NCBI RefSeq assembly: GCF_001686925.1 | Contig: NZ_LVEN01000046.1 | Location: 372,001-436,000, forward strand | DNA length: 64,000 bases | Direction of reading: 5' to 3' | Source: Flavobacterium piscis | GTDB lineage: Bacteria > Bacteroidota > Bacteroidia > Flavobacteriales > Flavobacteriaceae | Shown: piece after piece, positions 9,644 to 18,083 of the stretch | Layout: each line of letters begins with the position of its first letter | Numbering within the stretch: position 1 is the first letter of the stretch | Program-made: the position numbers and the translations under genes | The notes under the pieces: model-generated | Databases searched by the model: none | Seen by the model: the letters and a program-made list of their open reading frames with translations, nothing else | Told to the model about the DNA's origin: nothing

Positions 9644-11323
9644 TTATTTTACGTTGAAAATTTGTTCCAAAATTTTAATAGTAATCAAATACGTTGGCTT
9701 TACACCTGTGGTTCCTAATCCGCCTGAAGCTAATGTACTTCCGGTTTCAAGAGGATTATCTGAGGCATAATACGCATAACGAACTTTGATATCGTGCGGA
9801 ACACTTTTTCTGATTTTTGATGCCGATTGAATGGCTTTCTGATAGTAAGATCCTTCCATTTCAAGACCAATTACTCCCCAGGTCGATTCGTGAAAGAATT
9901 TCAGTAAATCTCTATTTTGTAATGATGTTCCTAAAACGGTAACCATGGCACCTTCAAAAACGGCAATGTCATTTCCTTCGAACATAGCGCCAGTTAATTC
10001 ATTTTCGAAGAAATAATTATCCGCCGTTCCTTCGTTTATATGCGCTGTAGGGATCATGATATCGCCTTTTCCGCCTTCAAGGATTCCTGCTTTACCCATT
10101 ATCGAAACTGATTTTACATTTAGTAAAGTTTCTTTTTTGTATGGTTTTAAAAGTTCATCGATCGTTTCGTAAGCCTGCTCACCAAAAGCATAATCCATTA
10201 CAATAATAACAGGAGCTGCTTCATCAACAACAGTTTTTGGAAATGCTGTTTTTGCCCAGTCAATTTTGGCAGTATCAAAAATCTGAACATCGATATTCGT
10301 TCCTGAACTATCAGGTAGTGAAATCATACCATTTTTTAAGGCTAATTCCTCGACAATGCTTCTGGTTTCTTTTGCACCTGATTTGCTTAATTCTTCATAG
10401 ATATAAAAATCTGACTTATCCTTGAATTTCGTTTTCAACAACGGTGTTGCAAAAATAGAATTCATCACGCTATGCATATTAGCACTTATTACGTGAATTG
10501 GACGCTTTAACAGGTTGTTTGCCTTAAGCACTTCCTTGATGTTGGTTGCCCAGATTTCACCGTGAATATGGTGTCCTAAACGCTCTCTCAATACAGGACT
10601 AAAAGTTATAGTACGCTTATTGTTCTCGATAACTTCTTCGATGGCTAATTTTCCTAACCAATAAATAACGTGCAGGAAACGATCAGGAGCATTTTCTGAA
10701 CCAAAAGCATCATAAATATCCAAAACCTCCTCAAAAGTTCGGGCTAAGATATTCGCAACATGCGAAATTGCTTTTTCTTTTTCTATTTGAGAAAGCTTTT
10801 TGGTTTGTAAAACGGCTTGTTCTAATTTTAACCAATCGCGCGAAACTTCGCCACCATCGTCTAATAAAACTCTGTTTTTGATTTTATGAGATTCAATAAA
10901 AATAAATGTCAAATGCGTCAGGATATCATAAATATCTGATCTCCCGCGAGTGATTTCAACATTCATTTGTTCCTCATCGATTCTGTAACAATTACGTCGC
11001 CTTTTTGGAGGAACGATTGCCTGAAAATGCGATTTAGAATATCCTTCGTCTGAAGTTAAATTGATGAATCGGCATTGTTCGATTCCTATTGGTAAACGTT
11101 CTATAACGTACAAAAGTCCGTTTAGTTCTACTTTTTCTTCGCCTATGTTTCCGTAAATTTCCGGACGTAATGCCAATAATGATTCACGTAAACTATCACC
11201 CGAAACTCCCATTGGTTTATAAAAACCACGATTGAATAGGTGACGCATTGTAATGTACATTTTTTCGATGGCTGCAGATGATTCCTGCGCTCTTGATCTT
11301 GATATATTTTTGGTTTCTTTCAT
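9644..11323 (-). CDS. DUF6909-type protein with nucleoside phosphorylase-like C-terminal half
   Basis: A 559-residue cytoplasmic protein of a kind I associate, from memory and not verified, with DUF6909 in Bacteroidota. Residues 1-290 are mostly helical, with a basic stretch PPKRRRNCYR at 105-114. The C-terminal half carries features like the PNP/MTA-nucleosidase fold: GKAGILEGGKGDIMIPT at 410-426 (glycine-rich strand then GD-hydrophobic-PT), GLEMEGSYY at 486-494 (like the V-E-M-E-G ribose-binding motif) and ASDNP at 520-524 (position of the catalytic Asp segment). This suggests a base- or nucleoside-binding enzyme; activity is inference. It lies 8 bases upstream of the wzz-like gene, so it could be cotranscribed without being functionally linked. 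Confidence 0.65.
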   Translation of the reverse strand: MKETKNISRSRAQESSAAIEKMYITMRHLFNRGFYKPMGVSGDSLRESLLALRPEIYGNIGEEKVELNGLLYVIERLPIGIEQCRFINLTSDEGYSKSHFQAIVPPKRRRNCYRIDEEQMNVEITRGRSDIYDILTHLTFIFIESHKIKNRVLLDDGGEVSRDWLKLEQAVLQTKKLSQIEKEKAISHVANILARTFEEVLDIYDAFGSENAPDRFLHVIYWLGKLAIEEVIENNKRTITFSPVLRERLGHHIHGEIWATNIKEVLKANNLLKRPIHVISANMHSVMNSIFATPLLKTKFKDKSDFYIYEELSKSGAKETRSIVEELALKNGMISLPDSSGTNIDVQIFDTAKIDWAKTAFPKTVVDEAAPVIIVMDYAFGEQAYETIDELLKPYKKETLLNVKSVSIMGKAGILEGGKGDIMIPTAHINEGTADNYFFENELTGAMFEGNDIAVFEGAMVTVLGTSLQNRDLLKFFHESTWGVIGLEMEGSYYQKAIQSASKIRKSVPHDIKVRYAYYASDNPLETGSTLASGGLGTTGVKPTYLITIKILEQIFNVK

Positions 11324-11442
11324 GCTATTTTATTTAAAAAATCCTCTGTTTGAGAAGATGTAATATGTATATTATTAAGCGAAATTAGGAATTTAAAATG
11401 TCAATTCACTTCAAATCTATTCATGTCATTATTTAATAACAT

Positions 11443-11832
11443 TTATTTTAAACTAAGATTTACAATTCGAATTACCTCACATTCGGCTACTTTATGAGGC
11501 CCTTCCATAAAAAATCCTTTTAATCCCATTTTTATTCTTGATTTGTGCAATTCATGATTTGCTTCATTTATTACCCACATTTTTGCTTTTCCTGAAGTTG
11601 GAACACTTATAGATTTATCTAAAATGATATTATTTTCATGATCTAAAAATTCTGGCCAGATCATCCATAACTTTTTTAGATTTTCATCATCTGAATACAT
11701 AAAATCGGAACGATAACCCTGAATAGGATTTCCAGTTTTTCTGCCTCCTTCTTCTGGAGAAAAAAAACGATATTCGACTATAAAATCACATTCTCGATTT
11801 CTAACCTTCTCGTATGCTATATGATTTTCCAA
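11443..11832 (-). CDS. Small protein resembling EF-Tu domain III
   Basis: A 129-residue soluble protein without a signal peptide. Residues 16-46 (FIVEYRFFSPEEGGRKTG followed by NPIQGYRSDFMY) line up with the start of elongation factor Tu domain III, where a strand is followed by EEGGR-x-TP and GYRPQF. The C-terminal KVAECEVIRIV parallels the last strand of the same domain (TVGAGVV-x-KI). No GTPase domain is present. The start is TTG at 11832, 6 bases after the GH3 stop, and no suitable ATG lies near. It could be a stand-alone beta-barrel; its function is unknown. Confidence 0.6.
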   Translation of the reverse strand: MENHIAYEKVRNRECDFIVEYRFFSPEEGGRKTGNPIQGYRSDFMYSDDENLKKLWMIWPEFLDHENNIILDKSISVPTSGKAKMWVINEANHELHKSRIKMGLKGFFMEGPHKVAECEVIRIVNLSLK

Positions 11833-11838
11833 TTTTCT

Positions 11839-13323
11839 CTACTTCAAATTATCCGCAATATCCCTATTATTCGACAACCTCGGAATTTTATTCTGTCCGC
11901 CTAATTTTCCCTGCGATTTCATGTATTCCTGAAATCCGTTTTTAGAAACTTTGGTTACAACTACTTTTCGCAATACATTTCCTGTAATTAAATCGTCGTA
12001 ATAAATATTTTGTTTTCGCATCGAATCATCAATTGCTTCGGCGAAAGCTTCAATATTTTCAGGTTCATTTTCAAATTCTACCAACCATTCGTGATACGGT
12101 AATCCGCTTGACGGATTTATTTGCGGTGCAACAGTAAATTCGTTAATTACAATTTTCGTTCCGGCTGTGGCTTCTTTCATGGCACTTTCGACTTCTTTTG
12201 CAATAACATGTTCTCCAAAAGCAGAAATATAATGCTTGATTCGGCCGGAAACGATAACTCTGTGCGGAAATAACGAAGTAAACTGAACCGTATCGCCAAT
12301 ATTATAACGCCAAAGTCCTGCATTGGTAGAAACAATCAAGGCATAATTCACACCCATTTCTACTTCACCAATAGTGTAGCTTTTTGGACTTTCTGTAAAG
12401 AATTCATCTGCTTTTATAAACTCGTAAAAAATTCCTGAATTCAGCAATAACAGCATTCCTTTTGATTTTTGAGAATCCTGATACGCAAAGAAACCTTCTG
12501 AAGCCGGAAACAACTCAATGCTGTCTACTTTACGCCCAATCATTTTTTCGAACTTGGCGCGATAAGGTTCGTAATTAACTCCTCCGTAAATAAACAGATT
12601 GAAGTTTTTAAACAAATCACCAATTTTCTTTCCTCCGCTTTTTTCCTGCAAACGTTCAAAATACATTTGAACCCAGGACGGAATTCCTGAAATTATGGTC
12701 ATATTCTGATCGATAGTTTCCTCTACAATGGCATTTACTTTGGTATCCCAATCTTCGATACAGTTGGTTTCCCAAGAAGGCATTCTGTTTTTTTGAAGAT
12801 ATTTGGGTACAAAATGCGCTCCTATTCCGGATAATCTTCCAAATTTGATTCCGTATTTTTCAATCAAAATAGGGCTTCCCTGCAAGAAGATCATTTTTCC
12901 ATCAACAAAATCTGCATTGCCGGTTTCGTATATATAATGAAGAATTGCATTTCTTGAAGCTTCAATATGATACGGCATTGATTCTTTGGTCAGCGGAATA
13001 TATTTTGCGCCGGAGGTTGTGCCTGATGTTTTAGCAAAATAAAGCGGTTTCCCTTTCCAGAGAATATTTTTTTCTCCCATTCGAACTTTGTCGATATAGG
13101 GCTTTAAATCTTCGTAATCACGAATCGGGACACGTTTCCTGAAATCATGAACCGTTTTTATTTTATCAAAATGATGATCTGTACCAAACTGGGTTTCTTT
13201 GGCACTATTTATTAAACTCTTAAATACCGCTTGTTGAGTTTCGACCGGTTTATTGGCCCAAGCCTGTGTTTTATAATATATTTTGCTGGCAAATAGTTTT
13301 GCCGCTACTGACTTAATCGACAT
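11839..13323 (-). CDS. GH3 auxin-responsive promoter family protein
   Basis: A 494-residue member of the GH3 branch of the ANL adenylating superfamily. FAKTSGTTSGAKYIPLT at residues 92-108 is the phosphate-binding Ser/Thr/Gly loop. ELFPASEGFFAYQ is the GH3 motif 2 equivalent, and GLWRYNIGDTVQF carries the RYxxGD motif. The RIKHYISAFGEHV hinge precedes the C-terminal domain. Plant members conjugate acyl acids to amino acids; the bacterial substrate is not known. It is a minus-strand gene 11 bases after the 166-residue membrane protein gene and just before the EF-Tu-like small gene. This pairing is common in Flavobacteriaceae as far as I recall. Confidence 0.92.
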   Translation of the reverse strand: MSIKSVAAKLFASKIYYKTQAWANKPVETQQAVFKSLINSAKETQFGTDHHFDKIKTVHDFRKRVPIRDYEDLKPYIDKVRMGEKNILWKGKPLYFAKTSGTTSGAKYIPLTKESMPYHIEASRNAILHYIYETGNADFVDGKMIFLQGSPILIEKYGIKFGRLSGIGAHFVPKYLQKNRMPSWETNCIEDWDTKVNAIVEETIDQNMTIISGIPSWVQMYFERLQEKSGGKKIGDLFKNFNLFIYGGVNYEPYRAKFEKMIGRKVDSIELFPASEGFFAYQDSQKSKGMLLLLNSGIFYEFIKADEFFTESPKSYTIGEVEMGVNYALIVSTNAGLWRYNIGDTVQFTSLFPHRVIVSGRIKHYISAFGEHVIAKEVESAMKEATAGTKIVINEFTVAPQINPSSGLPYHEWLVEFENEPENIEAFAEAIDDSMRKQNIYYDDLITGNVLRKVVVTKVSKNGFQEYMKSQGKLGGQNKIPRLSNNRDIADNLK

Positions 13324-13334
13324 TTGTTATGGTA

Positions 13335-13835
13335 TTATTTCTTGTCACTTTTGTTTTTACTTCGAGTTTTTTCGCCCGACTCCTTCTCCATCTTTGCAAC
13401 CTCATCTCTTAGTTTAATTTCTTCTTCAGAAGCTTTCATATTTACTTGTGAAGGTTCATCAGCATCTGCTAAAATCGAATCTTTATTGAATTTTGCATAT
13501 TCTAATTCGCCTTTTAAAACTTTCTGAATTCCTTTTATATAGGCTTCATTTTTCTTTAAAGCGGTTTCTAACGAATCTGATTTGATCGCCAGTTCAGTCG
13601 CATTCTTTTTTAATTCAGTCGAAGAATATCCGGGAATTAATTCGCGTAAAGGCGTAAAAGCAATGATAAAAGTAGTAATTAAAATTAAAAATATTCCTCC
13701 TAACATGAACGTTACAAAAACATTCATTAAGTTTAGTTTGAATGAAAAAATTTCTTCGAAAGTATCTTCATTCAAAATTACCAATCGGTTTTTGATGAAT
13801 AAATTTTTTCTGAAATTGAATTTTTTCTTAGTCAT
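13335..13835 (-). CDS. Membrane-anchored coiled-coil protein, M23 peptidase N-terminus-like
   Basis: A 166-residue protein with a basic cytosolic N-terminus (MTKKKFNFRKNLFIKNRLVI), one membrane helix at about 34-60 and a periplasmic helical tail ending in a Lys/Ser-rich charged segment. The N-terminal EDTFEEIFSFKLNLMNVFV resembles the membrane-anchor part of Bacteroidota M23 peptidases. However, no peptidase domain or HxGxD-type motif follows. It may be a naturally short relative that regulates cell-wall enzymes, or an unrelated anchor. It sits 11 bases upstream of GH3 and is divergent from tatA. Confidence 0.6.
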   Translation of the reverse strand: MTKKKFNFRKNLFIKNRLVILNEDTFEEIFSFKLNLMNVFVTFMLGGIFLILITTFIIAFTPLRELIPGYSSTELKKNATELAIKSDSLETALKKNEAYIKGIQKVLKGELEYAKFNKDSILADADEPSQVNMKASEEEIKLRDEVAKMEKESGEKTRSKNKSDKK

Positions 13836-13967
13836 TATGGTTATTTATACGAGCAAATATAATAATTAATCGCGTTGTTGATGCCTGACAGAAAGTATCG
13901 AATACCGTTATTTCAGTAATTTATAAAATATTTAACGCTATCAGAAACAAATATTTTAATCCAAATC

Positions 13968-13999
13968 TTGTTGTTCTTCGTATATTCTATATACATTTG
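13968..13999 (+). promoter_or_regulatory. Bacteroidota-type promoter for tatA
   Basis: TTGTTG at 13968-13973 and TACATTTG at 13992-13999 fit the Bacteroidota TTG / TAnnTTTG promoter pattern with an 18-21 base spacer. The start codon is 47 bases downstream. Confidence 0.5.
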
Positions 14000-14045
14000 C
14001 GGTTCAATTAGAAAACAATTTGCTTAGGCATTAAATATACAAACC

Positions 14046-14234
14046 ATGGGAAGATTAGGTCTTACAGAAATCCTCGTAATAGTAGGTATCGTTATATTAC
14101 TTTTTGGAGGTAAAAAAATTCCGGAATTAATGAAAGGTTTAGGAAGCGGAATTAAGGAATTTAAGAACGCTGCTAAAGACGATCAAACTCCACCTGCACC
14201 TTCTGTTAAAAAAGAAGAAGAAGAAATTAAATAA
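14046..14234 (+). CDS. tatA: Sec-independent protein translocase TatA/TatE
   Basis: A 62-residue single-span protein of the twin-arginine translocase, the pore-forming component for folded proteins at the inner membrane. Order of features: membrane helix at 6-21 (LTEILVIVGIVILLFGG), FGGKKIPEL hinge, amphipathic helix LMKGLGSGIKEFKNAA (residues 29-44), then an acidic/proline tail. All are standard for TatA of Bacteroidota. It is a monocistronic unit with its own promoter and a strong terminator. No tatC is in this window. Confidence 0.95.
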   Translation: MGRLGLTEILVIVGIVILLFGGKKIPELMKGLGSGIKEFKNAAKDDQTPPAPSVKKEEEEIK

Positions 14235-14254
14235 GAATTTAACCCCTTATTATA

Positions 14255-14290
14255 AACCCCAAATTACAATTGTAGTTTGGGGTTTTTGTT
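14255..14290 (+). terminator. Rho-independent terminator of tatA
   Basis: Hairpin with arms AACCCCAAAT and the complementary GTTTGGGGTT, closed by an ACAATTGT-type loop and followed by a T-rich run. It shares its core with the GH8 terminator at 15751. Confidence 0.85.
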
Positions 14291-14340
14291 TTATATAAAA
14301 AAACTTACTTTTATAGTCCCTAAATCAAATAACAATAATT

Positions 14341-15738
14341 ATGAAAAACCTACTTCTGATTACTGTTGCTTTGTTGTGCTTTAAAAGTAATGCACAAAAG
14401 CAGCCCTTTCCAGCAAATTTTGTATTTACAACTGGTCTTATGGCATCGACAAGAAATAGTCTCGACGCCCAAAACAATTATAAAATCTGGAAAGACAATT
14501 TTGTTACTTCATGTTCTAATAACCGTTTTAGAATAAAATTTGATAATCCTTCTGAAACTGTATCCGAAGGAATTGGTTACGGAATGCTGCTTGCAGCTTA
14601 TTCAGGCGATAAAACCTTATTTGACGGTCTTTGGTTATATTATAAGGACAATGTAAATGCTAATGGCGTGATGAACTGGAAAATCAACGGCTGTTCCGGA
14701 ATTAATGGTGCCAATGGTGCAACAGATGCCGAACTTGACGCTGCTTTTGCTCTTATTGTTGCCGATTATCAATGGGCAAGTACCGGCGCTATAAATTATA
14801 AAAATGATGCTAAAACATTGATTGCAGCCGTTAAAGCTCATGAAATCGAAGCCAATACTTTTGTTTTAAAACCCGGAGATCAATTCGGCGGAAGCCAAAT
14901 TACCAATCCTTCTTATTTTTCTCCTGCTTATTACAGGGTTTTTGGAACTTTTACTAATGATATTTCTTTCTGGAATGCTGTTGCTGCAAAATCGTATACA
15001 ATTATCAACAATAACTTAAATGTAAATAATGCTGTTGGCGGATTAGTTTCGGACTGGTGTTCAGAATCCGGAGCGTATTCTTCTCAAGCCGGAGGATATA
15101 ATAACGCAGGAAAAACCTATACTTATGATGCTGCAAGAACGCCATGGAGAATAGCAGTTGATTATTTGTGGTTTGGAAATCCCGATGCTAAACTGTATGC
15201 TAAAAAATCATCGGATTTTGTGCGCGTAAATCTTGGTGGATCTACAAATATAAAAGATGGGTATAACCAAAATGGAAATGCAATAGGTCAATGGCACAAC
15301 GCTACTTTTGTTGGGGCTTTTGCCTGCGCTGCAATGGCGGGCGAAAATCAGGCACATTTAGATGCTTCTTATAATGACTTAAATAACTTAAACGAGCCTA
15401 ACAGCTACTTTAATCATACTCTAAAAACATTATATTCCTTTTTACTAACGGGTAATTTTTATCTCCCTCCAACTGCCAATTTATCTACTGGTGATTTTGA
15501 TATCGAGAAATCTACTGTCACGCTTTTCCCAAATCCAAGTCCTGATCGATTTACTGTGAAAGCGCCTCAGCAATCGACTATTTCAGTAATTTCTCCTTCC
15601 GGGATTGTTATTCATCAACAAAAAACAAGTTCTGAAAATACCGAGATTAATTTGGCTAATCAATCGTCCGGAATTTATTTAATAAAAATATCCAATGATG
15701 ATTTTAAAAGTATTACTAAAAAAGTGATTTTGAAATAA
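14341..15738 (+). CDS. Secreted glycoside hydrolase family 8 enzyme with T9SS sorting domain
   Basis: A 465-residue secreted GH8 hydrolase (endoglucanase, xylanase or chitosanase type) that cleaves beta-1,4 glycans by inversion. Signal peptide at residues 1-18 (MKNLLLITVALLCFKSNAQ). SEGIGYGMLL holds Glu76, the expected general acid of GH8. GATDAELDAAFAL (126-138) is the GH8 signature with the substrate-stabilising Asp129. The (alpha/alpha)6 barrel runs to about 375. A type A T9SS C-terminal domain at about 394-465 starts TLFPNPSPDRF and ends KKVILK, so export is by the Por secretion system. It has its own terminator and no linked sugar-utilisation genes. Which glycan is cut cannot be told. 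Confidence 0.92.
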   Translation: MKNLLLITVALLCFKSNAQKQPFPANFVFTTGLMASTRNSLDAQNNYKIWKDNFVTSCSNNRFRIKFDNPSETVSEGIGYGMLLAAYSGDKTLFDGLWLYYKDNVNANGVMNWKINGCSGINGANGATDAELDAAFALIVADYQWASTGAINYKNDAKTLIAAVKAHEIEANTFVLKPGDQFGGSQITNPSYFSPAYYRVFGTFTNDISFWNAVAAKSYTIINNNLNVNNAVGGLVSDWCSESGAYSSQAGGYNNAGKTYTYDAARTPWRIAVDYLWFGNPDAKLYAKKSSDFVRVNLGGSTNIKDGYNQNGNAIGQWHNATFVGAFACAAMAGENQAHLDASYNDLNNLNEPNSYFNHTLKTLYSFLLTGNFYLPPTANLSTGDFDIEKSTVTLFPNPSPDRFTVKAPQQSTISVISPSGIVIHQQKTSSENTEINLANQSSGIYLIKISNDDFKSITKKVILK

Positions 15739-15750
15739 GCTTAAAATAGA

Positions 15751-15787
15751 AAAACTCCCAAATTACAATTGTAATTTGGGAGTTTTT
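15751..15787. terminator. Terminator after GH8 gene, shared with convergent tex
   Basis: Perfect 28-base palindrome, arms CTCCCAAATTACAA and its complement, flanked by A-run and T-run. It can work for both the plus-strand GH8 gene and the convergent tex gene. Confidence 0.85.
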
Positions 15788-15821
15788 TATTTATTACTCC
15801 AGTTTTGGAATTTGGAATTTA

Positions 15822-17945
15822 TTAAAGTACCATCGTCAACTGAATCCTCTTTCTGTCCTCATCAACCTCAGTTACCTTCACATCAACATGCTGATGCAAT
15901 TTTACCACTTCGTTTACGTCACTCACAAATCCCGCTTTCAATTGAGAAATATGAACCAAACCGCTTTCTTTGATTCCGATGTCAACAAAACAACCGAAAT
16001 TGGTGATGTTATTCACAATTCCAGGTAAGATCATTCCCGTTTTCAAATCTTTGATTGATTTTACATTGGCATCAAACTCAAAAACCTTAGCCGACTTTCT
16101 TGGGTCTAATCCGGGTTTTTCAAGCTCTTTTATGATATCTTTTAATGTAAGTAAACCAATTTCAGGTGTAATATAGTTTTCGGCCTTAATTAGGGCTGTT
16201 TTCTCTTTGTTTGCAATTAAGTCGTTTACCGAAAGTTTTAAATCTTTCGCCATTTTCTCGACAACCGGATAAGCTTCCGGGTGTACTGCCGAATTATCCA
16301 GCGGATTTTTAGCATTCGAAATTCTAATAAAAGCTGCGCCTTGTTGATACGCTTTCTCGCCTAAACGAGGCACTTTTTTCAATTGCTTTCTGTCTTCAAA
16401 CGGACCATTTTCTGAACGATATTGTACAATATTTTCAGCAAGCTTCTCTCCTATTCCACTCACATAACTTAGTAAATGTTTACTTGCCGTGTTGATATTG
16501 ATTCCAACCGAGTTCACGCAACGAATTACAGTGTTATCTAATTCTTCTTTTAGCTTGGTTTGGTCAACGTCGTGTTGGTATTGGCCTACGCCAATGGCTT
16601 TCGGGTCGATTTTTACCAATTCGGCCAAAGGATCTGAAAGTCGTCTGCCAATAGAAACCGATCCACGAACCGTAACGTCATAATTTGGGAATTCTTCTCG
16701 CGCAATTTTTGACGCAGAATATACCGAAGCTCCAGCCTCAGAAACGATAAAAACCTGCAGCGGTTTGTCGAACGCAATTTTTTTTATGAAGAATTCAGTT
16801 TCTCTCGAAGCCGTTCCATTCCCGATAGAAATCGCATCAATTTGATAGGCGTTTACCATCGAACGGATTTTCTTGATTGCCATTGCTTCTTCATTTTGAG
16901 GCGCATGCGGATAAATCGTTTCGTTATACAATAAATCACCTTTTTCATCCAGACAAACTACTTTACAACCGCTTCTAAATCCTGGATCGATCGCCAGAAT
17001 ACGTTTTTCGCCCAAAGGCGGCGCCAATAAAAGTTGCCCTAAATTGTTGGCAAAAACCTGAATTGAGTTTGCATCAGCCTTGGCTTTTGCTTCTTGCAAT
17101 GTTTCGTTTCCAATTGCCGGATTCAACAATCGTTTGTAACTATCTTCTATCGCCAATTGCAAATGAGCTGTAGTACTATTTTGTTTTTTAATGACAATTT
17201 CATCAATAATATCATAGGCTTCATCGATATCAACATCTACTTTCATCTTGACAAAACCTTCGTTTTCTGCACGAAGCATGGCCAATAATCGGTGTGAAGG
17301 TGCTTTTGTCAACGGTTCTTCCCAGTCAAAATACTGACTGAATTTTTGCGCTCCTTCTTCTTCAGCTTTCTTTTTTACGACTTTGGTTCCAATTGTTGCT
17401 TTTCTATTAAATAATCTTCGCAATTGCTTACGAACATAAATATTCTCGTTGATCCATTCGGCTACAATATCTCTGGCGCCTTGCATCGCAGCTTCTTCAT
17501 TAATCACATTTTCATTCAGATATTGCGTCGAAATAAAATCGATATCAACATCATTTTCAGACATGATTATTTTTGCCAATGGTTCAAGACCAAATTCGCG
17601 CGCAACATCTGCCTTTGTTTTTTTCTTCTTTTTGTACGGAAGGTAAAAATCTTCAATTTCTTGTAAGTCAAAACTTTGTTCAATTTTTTGTTTCAATTCC
17701 GGCGTAAGCGCTTTTTGTTCTTCGATCGATTTTAAAACCGCTTCTTTACGTTTTACAATTGCTTCATAATCTTTTTGAAGTTTTGCAATTTGCTCGATCT
17801 GCACTTCATCAAGATTTCCGGTTGTATCTTTTCGGTAACGCGAAATAAACGGAATAGTACAATCTTCTTCTAATAATTTTACCGTGTTTTGAATGTTAAT
17901 TGCTGCTGTTTGAACAGTCTTGGCAATGAATTGAATATTAGTCAT
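15822..17945 (-). CDS. tex: Tex-family RNA-binding transcription accessory protein
   Basis: A 707-residue nucleic-acid binding protein of the Tex/YqgF family. Order of domains: N-terminal helical Tex region with PFISRYRKDTTGNLDEVQ near residue 33, YqgF-like RNase H fold with ILAIDPGFRSGCKVV near 316-330, helix-hairpin-helix repeats (SYVSGIGEKLAENIV and RKVPRLGEKAY-type segment) around 490-530, and a C-terminal S1 domain around 637-707 (GMILPGIVNNITNFGCFVDI). Length and order match full-size Tex. It is convergent to the GH8 gene, and its ATG is confirmed by the usual MTNIQFIAKTV start. Confidence 0.93.
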   Translation of the reverse strand: MTNIQFIAKTVQTAAINIQNTVKLLEEDCTIPFISRYRKDTTGNLDEVQIEQIAKLQKDYEAIVKRKEAVLKSIEEQKALTPELKQKIEQSFDLQEIEDFYLPYKKKKKTKADVAREFGLEPLAKIIMSENDVDIDFISTQYLNENVINEEAAMQGARDIVAEWINENIYVRKQLRRLFNRKATIGTKVVKKKAEEEGAQKFSQYFDWEEPLTKAPSHRLLAMLRAENEGFVKMKVDVDIDEAYDIIDEIVIKKQNSTTAHLQLAIEDSYKRLLNPAIGNETLQEAKAKADANSIQVFANNLGQLLLAPPLGEKRILAIDPGFRSGCKVVCLDEKGDLLYNETIYPHAPQNEEAMAIKKIRSMVNAYQIDAISIGNGTASRETEFFIKKIAFDKPLQVFIVSEAGASVYSASKIAREEFPNYDVTVRGSVSIGRRLSDPLAELVKIDPKAIGVGQYQHDVDQTKLKEELDNTVIRCVNSVGININTASKHLLSYVSGIGEKLAENIVQYRSENGPFEDRKQLKKVPRLGEKAYQQGAAFIRISNAKNPLDNSAVHPEAYPVVEKMAKDLKLSVNDLIANKEKTALIKAENYITPEIGLLTLKDIIKELEKPGLDPRKSAKVFEFDANVKSIKDLKTGMILPGIVNNITNFGCFVDIGIKESGLVHISQLKAGFVSDVNEVVKLHQHVDVKVTEVDEDRKRIQLTMVL

Positions 17946-17958
17946 TCTTATTTATTTT

Positions 17959-17998
17959 AACCGCAAAGATTGCAAAGTGTTTCGCAAAGTTCGCAATG
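17959..17998 (+). repeat. Dispersed ACCGCAAAG...CGCAAAG repeat (single arm)
   Basis: AACCGCAAAGATTGCAAAG followed by TTTCGCAAAGTTCGCAAT upstream of tex. The same words recur at 53791-53833, in both arms of the element at 53902-54558 and at 54414. It belongs to one dispersed repeat family. Confidence 0.6.
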
Positions 17999-18050
17999 GT
18001 TTTTTAATTTTATTGTTTTAAAATATCAAAATTAATATTTTATTTCAACC

Positions 18051-18067
18051 GTCCGATAATATCGGAC
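18051..18067. other. Short perfect hairpin GTCCGATAATATCGGAC
   Basis: Seven-base arms with an AAT loop just after the stop of the minus-strand DUF3857 gene. There is no strong T-run, so it may be a weak terminator or mRNA 3'-end stabiliser. Confidence 0.4.
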
Positions 18068-18083
18068 TCTTCTCATCCCAATT

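Noticed and set aside
14635..14841. Open frame opposite the GH8 gene
   Set aside because: Shadow of the GH8 coding sequence, with no signal or family; its codons follow the GH8 gene.
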